The notes beneath the pieces are model-generated. The model was not told where the DNA came from, searched no databases, and worked only from the letters and a program-made list of their open reading frames with translations. Both the position numbers and the translations under genes were made by a program. A DNA stretch of 64,000 bases, taken from Agapanthus africanus. Taxonomy: Eukaryota > Streptophyta > Magnoliopsida > Asparagales > Amaryllidaceae. The stretch is from the NCBI GenBank assembly GCA_030015575.1, contig JASDDO010000001.1:142991988-143055987 (forward strand), in the 5' to 3' direction. This document shows, one piece after another, positions 25,801 to 36,649 of this stretch. Position 1 is the first letter of the stretch. Each line of letters opens with the position of its first letter.

Positions 25801-27406
25801 TCGGTAATTGCCATGTCACGTACACCTTAGAAAAGATTATTGCTTGACTTAGCTTGTTAGTTAGTACTTTGACATGATATTAGTGTACCTGCCTTATATG
25901 CCAGCTTAACATTGTAGTTATTACTTGCCACTTCATGCATACTGTTATTCATTGTTATGCCTATATTCATGGTTTTACATGCTATTGATGATTTGGATTC
26001 GGATTTCCATGAGATTTTCTGGATTTGGGGGAAAAACCGCAAAACTTATATAAACTGATTTCTCTCTTTTTAAATAAAAAGTGCGGTTTTTCCCATGATG
26101 TATGAGTCGTCCACCATGAGTTTGCTGATGGATTTCTAGACCCGATTCGAGGAGACGGATGAACCGTTTCGGGTACATGGTGGACCCGGTAAGGTGCCCC
26201 GGGGCAAGAAGCGCGTGATGATGACGATGTGAGCCTGGCAGGGGAGCACTACCTACCGGTGATTTTACCCGACGCGTCGGATATCCGGAGGATACCGTCG
26301 TGGTCTTGAGATGGATGGTAGGGGCCGGTCTGGACTGACGGCGCCCTAGATATTGTGATTGAGACATTGAGATTTCGAGATATTGAGGTACAGAGACTGT
26401 GATACAAAGATATCGAGTTATTGGGGTTACGTTTTGTGCCGATGCTAGGCACTGTTTTATGCTGATTTCATTTATGATATCTCATTTTAAAAATACAAAG
26501 GAAATCTCACTAGATTATGAAAACGGTTTCTTCATTTACATGTATTCTGTTTTCATGCATTCATACCTCATTCATATGATATATTGCTACCTGAGGCACT
26601 GACACGGGCACATGAGATTACACTCGGGTTAGATATTTACCCTAGCCTTGTTATAGGTTGCATGTTATATATATAATTGAGGATTTATTATGATCATTGA
26701 CCTAGGTTGCGTTATTTATGCGATTTCTTTCCGTAGATGTTTTTCTATTCACGAGTTGGCAACTCACCCCCGTTGTGCCCCAGTTTCTTGCAGGTTTGCC
26801 GTACAGGTTTCTTTACGGCTTGCGGGCATAGTTTCCTTCAGGTGATTTGCTAGTAGGTGGGTTTACTTGTATCGTACCCCCCATTATATAACTTGTATAT
26901 TATTACTCTGTTGTATCTAGAAGTTCCATCAACCAAACATGTATTTACTTTGAGATAGAGACCGGTGATGTTATTCCTTCGACCTTAGAGTCGCGCGTTA
27001 TTTTTCTGTGGTTTTCTTGTGGTTTTGAGTTTCTTTTGAATTTTAATCCTCGCCGTTGGCGTTGTATATTATATTGCTTGTGTGGTTGTGACCGTCGATT
27101 GACGAAGAGCTAACTCCCGCTTGGGGATGCCTTTTTATTGATTTCGTATACTATTCATGTTGTATCCCGTTTGGGAGCCAGTATTTTCAAAGGAGACTCT
27201 GCCGAAATTTTTCAGGAAATACTTTATGTTTTTAAAACCGCACAACTCGGCTTATGCTATTAAAACTAGATTTTAAATTGGTTTTCCTTCACTCTACTAC
27301 TTTTCTTGGTTTGGATTTCTGGGCTTTCGGTTTACTTAGATTACGTACGCCTCGAGACGTTCGTAGTTTAAGTGCCGGTCATGTTCCGTACTTTCGGGTC
27401 GTGACA
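22885..27406 (+). repeat. Element A, 3' LTR
   Basis: An uninterrupted 4522-bp LTR from TGTAGCG to GTGACA. It shows the original LTR order that C interrupted in the 5' copy. It is followed by GTTTT and then by the rest of the D LTR. Confidence 0.96.
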
Positions 27407-27583
27407 GTTTTATATATATTTTGATTTAGTGACTGCATTTCTCATTACCTGTGCATTGATTACTGATTACCACGTAAAACTAGAAGCTGAAGTGTGACTA
27501 CGGCAGGATATTTCCTTGACCGTAGGAGCATGGCTGGCCTTGTCACCCCTCGTATTCCGTATTTTGGGAAGCAGGGCGTGACA
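27407..27583 (+). repeat. Gypsy element D, 5' LTR, end
   Basis: The last 177 bp of the D LTR, ending GGGCGTGACA at 27583. It is homologous, in the opposite direction, to 61691-61865. The first five bases are the right target-site duplication of A. Confidence 0.88.
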
Positions 27584-27592
27584 TGGTTTTGT

Positions 27593-27605
27593 TGGTATCA
27601 GAGCC
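27593..27605 (+). other. Element D primer-binding site
   Basis: TGGTATCAGAGCC lies nine bases after the D LTR end and fixes D as a + strand element whose interior follows. Confidence 0.88.
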
Positions 27606-28380
27606 AGGTTGCTATGATTAGGATTGCAGTTTCCGAGTAGAGCTTGACAATCTAAGCCACCCTCCGGACTAGATTGTAAATTTGTTATCCTTGATCTTGA
27701 TTCATATAGTGTGTTCTGCTACATATTTTGATCCGTCCGCTAGAGTTTTGGGTGACATAATAGAGTTATATGATTATAATTATGAACTGCAGTATAGTTA
27801 CAATACTGTACTCTGTTTGAGTGACTTGGAGTTCTACATTTGATTTCCACTCGTTTGAGTTTCACCTCACCCGATATTCTTGTTTCGTTGTCTATTCTAT
27901 ATCTTATTCTGATTCTTATTCCTTATACCTTATATCGTCCTCAAATTTGTTGTTTCAGGACCATGTCTTCCAACGACTCTTTTTCTATCTCCACTCCCCA
28001 GAGTCAGACCGTCAAGATTTTGGGTGTACCGCAAGGCTTGAAGGAAGCCCAGGATGCGAACGAACGATCTCTTAGCTGAAGGACTAAGAAGGCAAATGGC
28101 TCAAGCACCAGCGGAAGCCTCCAATCGTAAGGGAATCCCTGCTAAACAAAGAAGAGACGTATAGATGAAGCACCCATTTGTTCCTCAGCAACGGAAGCAG
28201 CGGAGAACTCAACGTTGTGGATACTGTAAGAGACCAGGACACCTTCGGAGAGACTGTCGCAGCGCCAAAGGGCGGTGCTTGATTTGTGGATCCGACGAAC
28301 ATCTTATCAATGGTTACCCTCGAAGGAAAGAGCTACAAGGAGGATATTCGTCCACACTCTCCACCCCTGTTAAGTAACTT
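27606..28380 (+). pseudogene. gag: Element D gag remnant with two zinc knuckles
   Basis: After a short leader a gag-like start occurs near 27963, preceded by a TTTCAGG stretch as in F. The main gag body is missing. The C-terminal part at about 28165-28377 encodes two CCHC knuckles, CGYCKRPGHLRRDC and a second beginning CLICGSDEHLINGYP. They are spaced as in F (CDYCHLSRHVQREC, then CLVCGSADHTINACP), which links D to the same chromovirus group. The remnant is short and broken. Knuckles of this kind bind element RNA in the virus-like particle. Confidence 0.75.
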
Positions 28381-28767
28381 GGTTATTTCGTAGTTTGAGC
28401 TTCGAGGATAGTACGGACCCAGCGCAGGATTCAACTCGCTTGACGAGAACGCAGCGGTCTAGATATCAACGAAGAATTATCACCTTTTTTGCTTTCAATA
28501 AAAAAATATTGTCACTCTTTAGTAAATGTTTCCTTTCGTTTAAAATCTTGTATCCGTTGAACTTCTTAGTTTGAATGCAATAAAATTGTAAGTTATGATT
28601 TATGTATCGTCCCCTTGCCACTCATTTTCCTTATACTGCTTACTGCATCATTATTCAGAATTTTGATTTTCAGTCCTTACCTGCCGTATATTTTCCATAT
28701 GCTTCACATATTTGGTTATTTTCCTTGTGTGATCCACTATCTGATCATGACTCCCTCTTTTCAGGCC

Positions 28768-29286
28768 ATGTCCAATCCTGGAGCAGCGCCGCCTATCGAT
28801 GAGGACACTCGGTCTTACGTTTCCTTGGACTGCATGCTAGTGAGTTCAGATGACGAGGTCGACGGCCTACAGGTTATCTTCGGCAACAGCGATTTCGAAG
28901 ACGACGGAGTCTCAGCCCCAGAAGTCGACATGATCAGTGACTCTGACGACGAAGAAGAGGACCCGATAGAGGAAGATCCTGAGAAAAATCCAGTAGAAGG
29001 GAATCCAGTGGAAGAAGATCCAGAGGAGGTGAATCACGTGGAAGAACACCCCGATGAAGAAGCTCCAGCCGAGGAAGAAGGACTAGGAGGAGAAAACCTC
29101 ATGGGGGAAGAACCCGAAAACGAGGCCCCAGCCGAGGAAGAGTCGAAGGATAAAACCTCGAGTGAGGAGGAATTCGAGACGGAAGAACCTCCAGTGGCAA
29201 TCCCTGCGAGACGCTATGGAAATGGACGCCCCTATCTTAGCGTGAGAGCTTACCGTAACCCGTTGAACTTCCATAATCGCGACTGA
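28768..29286 (+). CDS. Element D acidic ORF (about 172 residues, Glu/Asp/Pro-rich)
   Basis: An open frame starts at an ATG after a TTTTCAGGCC stretch that resembles a splice acceptor. I prefer this start to the upstream ATG at 28615 because the earlier part is hydrophobic, AT-rich and unlike the rest. The protein begins MSNPGAAPP, then becomes strongly acidic with repeated EEDP and PVEEDP units at about residues 60-150, and ends in a basic tail (ARRYGNGRP). I know of similar acidic tracts in plant gypsy proteins but cannot assign a function. It stands where pol should be; no protease, reverse transcriptase or integrase lies between it and the 3' LTR. It may be a terminal piece of a larger protein left after loss of pol, or a separate small protein of a non-autonomous subfamily. 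Confidence 0.6.
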   Translation: MSNPGAAPPIDEDTRSYVSLDCMLVSSDDEVDGLQVIFGNSDFEDDGVSAPEVDMISDSDDEEEDPIEEDPEKNPVEGNPVEEDPEEVNHVEEHPDEEAPAEEEGLGGENLMGEEPENEAPAEEESKDKTSSEEEFETEEPPVAIPARRYGNGRPYLSVRAYRNPLNFHNRD

Positions 29287-30171
29287 CGCGACTTATCTTT
29301 GTTTCTTCTGGCCAAATAAATCTATGTATAGCTTAGGGCCACTTTTATCTTTCGAGTATGTCTTTTTTGAAATTTTTCTGGAAAAATAAATAATAATAAA
29401 GTTTCTGAGTTCGCAAACCTTTTGAGTATTGATTTACATGATGCATTAACTGTTTCCCCTCCCCAATAACTTTCTTCCCTCCTGAGATTCATTACTATTC
29501 ACCCTTGCACTTTGTGCTGACCTGACCCCAGCCTCTTCAACATTCAGATTAAAGTACCGCACTCCGACCTTTTTGAATGGGCCATACTCCATTGTAATCC
29601 ATACCCTAACTAGCCCTTATACATTATCAGTGCTATTTCTTATTACTATAATTACATTCAGTGACGTCGTTATTCGAAATTTAGTTCTCATTATTTTGTG
29701 TTTGTCGAAAAATTGCGTGTTATTAACTACTTCCGTTTTACTTATTCTAAATGCTTTACTGTTCTTCACATTTTCAATGGCGCAAACATATATCACACAT
29801 ACTATTTTGTTTTATTTTCTATTGTTTCACAATATGGGTTTTCTCAAGTTATTTTAAATTGCTTGATCGATATTTTTACTAAAATATTTTTGGCTTGTCA
29901 GCCAATTCTTCACTATTGTTTATTATTGATATTCATTTTTCCGTGTATTGTGTATATAGTTTATCATTATAGATGGTTATGCCTTGTGCTTTCTATGCCT
30001 ATTCTTTTACTTGCGCTATTTTTTATACAAATATAGACCTTTGACTTTCATCTAGTTGCTTTTGCATAAATCGCTATATAGCAGTATTTGATTTTGTGGT
30101 TTTTCACATAGTGTTTTAAAGCTCATTGTTTATTTTAAATTTCGAGGACGAAATTTTATATAAGTGGGGTA
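29287..30171 (+). other. Element D 3' untranslated region and polypurine tract
   Basis: About 880 bp of AT-rich sequence with only chance open frames on the + strand. It ends in TTTCGAGGACGAAAT and TAAGTGGGG (30140-30169), the typical sequence before the 3' LTR in plant chromoviruses of the Tekay/Del type. This supports the D assignment and sets the 3' LTR start near 30172. Confidence 0.7.
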
Positions 30172-30753
30172 TGATGCAATACCCAGTCCCTTATAAATAT
30201 TTTTCATATTTTAAATAAATGTTTTCCCCGAAATTTTATATTTAAATTATTTACAATTAATATTTCTTATATTTTTCTAAATATAATTTCTAAATTTTTC
30301 TTAAACCCTAAACCCATATTTTCCCAAACCCAAACCCACAGACCTAATTCTAACCTTTCCCTAAGGCCCAGCCCAAGAACCCCGGTCCAAGCCATTCCCT
30401 CACCTTACAACCCGACCCGTCTCTTCTCCCCTCTCTCTTCTCCTTCTCCTTCGCGTCCCCTTCTTTCCCGCTCGTTCCTCGCTCTCCCCATGACTCATGC
30501 CTACTTCCTCAATGCCCTCGCTTCTCTCACTCATTCCCCCACGCCCGTGCTCGCCCCAACGGCCGCGCCCGCTTCCCACGATCTCCTCTCAACCCACCGA
30601 CCCCTCTCTCGTTGTCATTCCTTCACTCCCAATCTCCTCCTCTCTCCTCTCAATCCCCCTCACTCACTGCCTCACTTCTCTCCCTCGTTACCATCACCTC
30701 CTCTCCCCTGCACCCCGAGCTCCCTCCCTACCACAACGCCAGCACCTCGAACC
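30172..30753 (+). repeat. Element D, 3' LTR, first part
   Basis: The LTR starts at TGATGCAATACCC just after the purine tract. The first 250 bp are AT-rich and end in AAACCCTAAACCC; from about 30400 it is C-rich. It is cut at 30753 by element E; GAACC at 30749-30753 is the left target-site duplication. Confidence 0.75.
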
Positions 30754-32633
30754 AGTAAGTCGATGTACTACACCCCACGACTTGCGGGGAGGCGGAAATA
30801 TGAAAAACGATCTTGTTCTTTGCAATAACATCGACTAACCGCAAGAATCGTTGCTAAACGATAACTAATAAAAGCATAGGAGTTCTAAACTACTGTGTGA
30901 AGTGATTATACCTAATGAACCGTGTCCTTCGTCTTTTCGTTCTCCACCTCCTCTAGGCCTTCTCTATGTAGTAGATGATCCACCCGAGAGCTATACTTCA
31001 AGCTTCACCTCTAACTTGAGGTAACTAGGTTTCTTAAAGTGCTAATCTAAGTAACCTAGGCGATATAGAGTTGGATTATGGATTGATTAGTCTATTCTAA
31101 TCCTTGATCTCAATACATGAGAGGGGAGGATTAGGGTTTGAAGAGAGAGAGCTTGAGGAGAGAGAAGGTGAGCATTAGATAATGATCTCTCATGATATAT
31201 ATGAAGCATTATATTTATCAAATAAATGAAATAAAGGATTTAACAACCATACTTCATAAATACAAATGAGTGATTCATCTACATGAGTCATTAAGCATTT
31301 ATGATGCATTAATGACAAGGATGAATCACACAAATGAGTCACTAATCTCATTTAATGCTTATGCCACCTAAACCCCCAAGTCATCATCCTTCTAGAAGCT
31401 TCTCGCGAAATTACGAGAACGCCCCTCCTATCCGTGAAAACACGGAAAAACTTTAGACTGTATAAATCCAATATCCCGATACTAGAATCTGGCTTAAACC
31501 AAAGCCGGCTAGTAAAAACTGTCCGAAAGTCGTACGTGCGTAAACACACGTATGCGTCCGAACTCTTGTCGTAAAACCATACGACCTCTATATCGTTTCG
31601 CCTGGAGCAGGGAAACTCTCTGTATGGGACTCTAATGACTCGACTACTACGCTGGCAGTGGGTTTAACCACAGACCGCAAGCGGCACTAGCTGTACGTAA
31701 CGGTCCCCAGGTAGATGTCGATAAGAAGGCCGATGAGGAAACCCATCCGAACTCCTACTAGGCCTGATGTGACAATCTCCGTACAGTCTGGTCTGTTCAT
31801 CTAAGACTATCGCATATCGGTCCTAGGGAGGCGGCAAGCGTCAGTACCCTAATAGCGGTATAAGTCGTGTCGGAGTGAAGCCCATTACACCCTGAGAAAC
31901 TACTGGAACCTACCAGCAAATCTCGCTTGCCCTGGCCAGGGACTTTGTGTAATTGCTCTCTGACACAGCGCGATATCAACTCCCAATACCGGGAGAGACG
32001 AATCCTTTCTAACTGTCACTGCCTCCAAGTGCTCGGGACCGCACCCAACTGCTGCCTGTTTGCATGACTCCTTTGAGCCGTGGTAGGGTAGCAATCTAAG
32101 AACAGTGGGACACACTCGAGGCGAAGTAGCAGTGTCAAGTCTGCGGACTATGCTGTACTCATGTCATCTGGGAACTGTTAACTGACGACTGGTATAAAAC
32201 CAACCTACAGTTCCCTGCGAGTACTGTCCGGTGTACCCGTAACCCAACGAGCACCTATATACTATCTCCAGTACGACATACTGACGGCTGTGGGACAGAC
32301 CATCTCCCCAACTGGGATGAGAAGCGTACACACTAGTCTACTTCGGAGTATCGATGCCCTGTCTCGATAATCCTACGACTAAGGACCTGAATAAGGATGT
32401 GCTTGTAGACTACCCAGCCCCCACTAGTGTGACTGCCATCGCAACGCTGGTAGTCAAGCAAGATCCTAAGAGCTCTATCAATACGTATACTCACATATTA
32501 AGATAGAAAAACCAAGTAGCATACTACCATGTTTAGCAAGACTGTTATATACATGTGAATATCCCAAGCTTCCATTAAATAATATACAAACTAGTATGAT
32601 ACAATAATGGCCCCTAGGGCATATACACTAACA
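30754..32633 (-). repeat. Element E, 3' LTR (left)
   Basis: A 1880-bp copy of 38673-40564. In the minus direction it begins TGTTAGTGTATATGCCC. Several internal blocks (for example 31560-31640 and 32330-32400) resemble B and G LTRs, such as the TCGAGACAGGGCATCGATA-like stretch, consistent with kinship of the three copia elements. Confidence 0.93.
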
Positions 32634-32848
32634 ATCTCCCACTTGCACTAGGGCCATGTACTGGCATATCGAAGACCGATGATCTCGAGTAGCCTCTCGA
32701 ACTGAATCTGAGGTAGGGCCTTCGTGAATGGATCAGCAATGTTCTCTTCAGTAGCAACTCTCCGAACCTCGATCTCCCGATGATCAATGATCTCCCTGAT
32801 CAGGTGATACCGCCTTAAGATGTGTCTGGACTTCTGATGGGACCTTGG

Positions 32849-33640
32849 TTACTTCGCTAAAGCTATAGCTCCGTTGTTGTCGCAATACAGAGGTATTGGA
32901 TCAACAATGGTAGGAACCACCTGAAGTTCTGTTAGGAACTTCTTCATCCAGACCGCTTCTTTTGCGGCATCGCAAGCAGCAATATACTCCGCTTCCATCG
33001 TCGAGTCAGCAACGGTGTCCTGCTTAGAACTCTTCCAGCACACCGCCCCTCCATTGAGGGTAAAGACATAACCTGACATGGACTTGGAATCGTCCTTATC
33101 ACTCTGGAAGCCGGAATCAGCAAAGGCCTCCATCTTGAGGTCTTTTCCACCGTAAACCAAGAACATCTCCTTTGTCCTCCTCAGGTACTTGAGAATGTTC
33201 TTTACTGCTATTCAGTGCTTCTCCCCTGGGTCTGACTGATACCGGCTTACCACGCTCAGTGCGTAAGCTACATCTGGTCTGGTACACAACATCGCATATA
33301 TTATAGAGCCTACCGCAGAAGCGTAGGGTATAATAGACATGCGTTCCCTTTCCAAATCAGTCTTGGGAGACATCTCTTTGGATAGGGTGATTCCGTGACA
33401 AGCCGGTAGATTACCGTGCTTAGAATCTTCCATACTGAATCTTTTCAGTACAGTGTCGATATACCTGGACTGCGAAAGTCCCAACATCCTCTTGGATCTA
33501 TCACGATAGATCCGGATCCCCAGAATGTAAGAGGCATTACCCAGGTCTTTCATGGAGAACCCGTGTGACAAGAATCCTTTGACAGATTGTAGCATAGGAA
33601 TGTCATTTCCTATTAATAGAATGTCATCCACGTACAAGAC
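32849..33640 (-). pseudogene. pol: Element E pol: end of reverse transcriptase and RNase H
   Basis: The reverse transcriptase active-site block reads MYVDDILLIGND (around 33600-33637), the YVDD form of copia. It is followed by the connection (LGIRIYRDRSKRMLGLSQS) and by SAVGSIIYAMLCTRPDVAYA. RNase H follows with SGYVFTLNGGAVCWKS, DSTMEAEYIAACDAAKE and LYCDNNGAIALAK. These copy element RNA into DNA and remove the RNA template inside the particle. The order and spacing are those of Ty1/copia. The remnant belongs to the same polyprotein as 33770-35700. Confidence 0.9.
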
Positions 33641-33769
33641 GAGGAATACGACAGTTCTTGCTACAACTTTACTATATATACATGGTTCATCTGGATTTTT
33701 GATAAAGTCATATTCTTTGACTGTTTCATCAAAACAGATGTTCCAACTCCGCGATGCCTGCTTTAATCC

Positions 33770-35700
33770 CTAAATGGATTTAAGCAACTTGCATACTTTC
33801 CCGCTGCTCCCACTCTGATTGAAACCCTCTGGCTGATCCATATAGACGCACTCTTCTAAATTACCATTCAGAAAAGCCGTCTTTACGTCCATCTGCCAGA
33901 TTTCATAATCATGGAAGGCAGCAATAGCAAGAAGGACCCGAATGGATTTGAGCATAGCCACTGGAGAAAAAGTTTCGTCATAGTCCAAACCAGGACTTTG
34001 ACGAAAACCCTTTGCAACAAGTCTAGCCTTATAGGTTTCCACCTGTCCATCTACACCAATCTTTTTCTTGAAGATCCATTTGCATCCTATGGGTTTTACC
34101 CTATCTGGAGCAAAGTCCAAAGTCCATACTTTGTTGGTGTACATGGACTCCATTTCGGTCCGCATTGTATCTAGCCATCGTACCGAGTTGCCGCTCTGGA
34201 TGGCCTGCTGGAAGCTAGTAGGTTCATCATCATCGATGATGCAATCCTCTCTATCCCCATCTATGAGAAAACCGTAGTATCTCTCAGGCGGATGAGACGG
34301 CCTACTACTCCTGCGGAGGGGTGCGGGAATGTCCTGTTCTTCTTGAACTACTGGTTCTACCAAACTTTCAGTAGTAGTTTGTGGTTCTGGAATTTCTTCC
34401 AGTTCTATTTCGCTCCCACTCATTTCCTTTTCTAAAAACTGCTGTTCTAGAAAATGGGCATTACGAGAAACAAAAACCTTTTGTTCCTCTGCGTAATAGA
34501 AATAATATCCCTTGGAGTTCTTTGGATATCCCACAAACTTACACTGTACTGATTGTGCCTCGAGCTTGTCCGCATGCTGTTTTTTAACAAAAGCTGGACA
34601 TCCCCATATCTTCATATGCTGAATATGGGGTTTCTTCCCACTCCACATCTGATATGGGGTGGTAGGCACAGTCTTGGTAGGAGCCCTGTTCAGAAGATAT
34701 GCCGCTGAATATAGCGCATAACCCCAGAAAGATCGCGGTAACTCAGCATTACTCATCATGGAACGTACCATATCCAATAGGGTTTGATTCCGTCTCTCCG
34801 ATACACCGTTATGCTGTGGAGTGTATGGAGGAGTAAGCTGAGAGAGAATTCCTTTCTCTTTTAGGTAACTTAGGAACTCGGCACTCAAGTATTCACCACC
34901 TCGATCAGATCTTAGTGTCTTGATACTTTTGCCGGTTTGGTTTTCTACTTCATTCTTATACTCTTGGAATTTCTCAAAAGCCTCGGATTTATGTTTCATC
35001 AGATAAATGAATCCGTACCTTGAGTAATCATCCGTAAAAGTAATGAAATAGGAAAAACCACCTCTTACATGTGTAGATATTGGACCACATACATCGCTGT
35101 GTATTAGTCCTAAGAGCTCGCTCGCTCTTACTCCATGTCCAGTAAATGGAGTCTTTGTCATCTTTCCTTTGAGACAAGATTGACAAGTGGCATAAGTTTG
35201 ATATTCGAACGAGTCCAAATATCCTTCTCTATGTAACTTAGTCAACCTTCTCTCATTGATGTGACCCAGTCTACAATGCCATAAGAAAGCTTTATTTAAA
35301 TCTGGAGACTTTCTTTTTAGTGTGTTCTGGACATTGAAAATTTGGAGTTGGTTTAAGACATATATACCGTTATCCAGTGTACCGGACCCAATCAAACTAT
35401 GATTAAGGTGGATGTTAACAACATCACTTACAAACGTGAAATCATAACCTTTATTTGATAACAAGGAAACAGATATGATATTACACGTTAAGCTGGGTAC
35501 ACAAAAACAGTTATGTAAAACCAAAATGTGTCCACTCGTCAATCCCAGGTGATAATCCCCTACGGACACAGCTCCCACGCTAGCTCCGTTAGCAACCATC
35601 AGGGTCATATCACCATCCTTCAGCACTCTACGGTTTCTCAGTGCCTGCAATGAATTTCATATATGAGAGCCTGATCCGGTATCCAATACCCAGGAAGTAG
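33770..35700 (-). pseudogene. pol: Element E pol: protease, integrase, N-terminal reverse transcriptase
   Basis: The aspartic protease motif (LDTGSGSH) can be read near 35665-35695. A long open stretch then gives the rest of protease, the GAG-pre-integrase zinc region (HCRLGHINERR ... CQSCLKGK) and the integrase core, with HSDVCGPI, FTFTDDYSRYGF-like and NGVSERRNQTLLDMV blocks carrying the expected acidic residues. The copia-type linker (LRRSSRPSHPPERYYGF) and the start of reverse transcriptase (KWIFKKKIG, KARLVAKGF, QMDVKTAFLNG) follow. This is the longest open frame in the window (626 codons). Integrase before reverse transcriptase is diagnostic of Ty1/copia. The protein cuts the polyprotein, inserts the DNA copy and begins reverse transcription. 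Confidence 0.93.
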
Positions 35701-35782
35701 AGTTGATTGACAGACAATTCTCAATTACAAACACACCTGAAGTTGAAGCCACAGCTTGCTTTGGTTCCTGGTTCTTGGCGTT

Positions 35783-36649
35783 TCACGCCTTGCAATCTTT
35801 CTTCCAGTGCCCTTTCCTATGACAATGGAAACACTCATCCTGGGCCACTACTGGTACCGCAAACTTTTTCTTTCCCTTCGCTCCCACCTTACTTACACCT
35901 CCTCTAGGTTTGGTGGCGGCCTTCTTCTTCCTTCCTTTGGCCCTAGCCTTGGACCCGGAAGAAGAAGCACCGCTAACAAACATAGCGGGTGTTTCCCTTG
36001 CCTTCTGCAAGGTGCCCTCTGCACTCCTCAACATGTTAAGGAGTTCCGGAAGTTCAACTTCTTTTCTTTGAATGTTGAAGTTCAAAATAAACTGGGCGTA
36101 GGTGGAAGGAAGGGACTGGAGAATAAGGTCTGTATAGAGCTCATTATCCAAAGTCGTCCCAAGGTCTGCGAGCTCTTCTATATAGCCAATCATCTTTAGG
36201 ACATGTTCTCCTACCGATGATCCGACGGCCAACCTCGCTCGAAACAAGTTCTTAGAGGTCTCGTATCTTGCTATACGAGATTGCTCTCCATAAAGTTCCT
36301 TTGTATGGAGAAATATGGCATCAAGATCCATATCCTCGTGCCTCCTCTGATGCTCATTCTTCATCGAGGCAAGCACGATGCACTTGGCCTTCGTGCAATC
36401 ATACTCCCAGGTTTTGCGGATTTCCTTATCCACATTACTGGATTTGGGACCTGGGACTGCAGGTGCCTTAGCGGTGAGGACGTACCCCAATTTGTCATAG
36501 GTCAAAGCCATTTTGACATTCCGCAGCCAATCTTTATAGTTTGGCCCTGTCAGTATATTTTTCTCTAAAAGTAACTTAAGTCCAGTCATTTTCAGGGTCG
36601 CTGCAAGTAGGAGAGAGAGGAGAAACACTTTAGCTTGATGCTCTTGCAA
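35783..36649 (-). CDS. gag: Element E gag (copia capsid with one zinc knuckle)
   Basis: An open frame of 288 codons. The capsid part starts at MTGLKLLLEKNILTGPNY (about residue 21) and shows the copia gag pattern NYKDWLRNVKMAL, LYGEQSRIARYETSKNLF and YIEELADLGTTL, then ILQSLPSTYAQFILNFN. A basic stretch (KARAKGRKKKAA) precedes one CCHC knuckle, CFHCHRKGHWKKDC, at the C-terminus. The protein assembles the particle and binds the RNA. The true start may be the internal MTGL, since the first 20 residues are hydrophobic and look like translated leader. The frame is open to the knuckle. Confidence 0.9.
   Translation of the reverse strand: MQEHQAKVFLLSLLLAATLKMTGLKLLLEKNILTGPNYKDWLRNVKMALTYDKLGYVLTAKAPAVPGPKSSNVDKEIRKTWEYDCTKAKCIVLASMKNEHQRRHEDMDLDAIFLHTKELYGEQSRIARYETSKNLFRARLAVGSSVGEHVLKMIGYIEELADLGTTLDNELYTDLILQSLPSTYAQFILNFNIQRKEVELPELLNMLRSAEGTLQKARETPAMFVSGASSSGSKARAKGRKKKAATKPRGGVSKVGAKGKKKFAVPVVAQDECFHCHRKGHWKKDCKA

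Larger units (their letters stand above)
1145..27406 (+). mobile_element. Element A: LARD-like LTR retrotransposon with 4.5-kb LTRs, hosting C and B
   Basis: Two direct copies of a 4522-bp LTR (1145-4439 plus 18660-19886, and 22885-27406) flank a 2998-bp interior. The LTRs begin TGTAGCG and end GTGACA. A primer site follows the first LTR and a purine tract precedes the second. GTTTT lies at 1139-1143 and again at 27407-27411, with one T of ambiguity from a T run. The architecture (very long LTRs, about 3 kb of non-coding interior) matches the class called large retrotransposon derivatives (LARD), known from Triticeae. The interior has no usable polyprotein, so A would depend on proteins from a gypsy-type partner. 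The LTRs differ by roughly 2% or less by eye, suggesting insertion within about the last million years at usual plant rates. Without C and B the element is about 12.0 kb. Confidence 0.93.

Noticed and set aside
29573-30036. Hydrophobic open frames that might be a membrane protein
   Set aside because: AT-rich 3' untranslated sequence of D; runs of F, I and L follow from base composition, and nothing conserved is seen.
33552-36568. Several + strand open frames across element E
   Set aside because: They are antisense to clear copia gag and pol on the minus strand.
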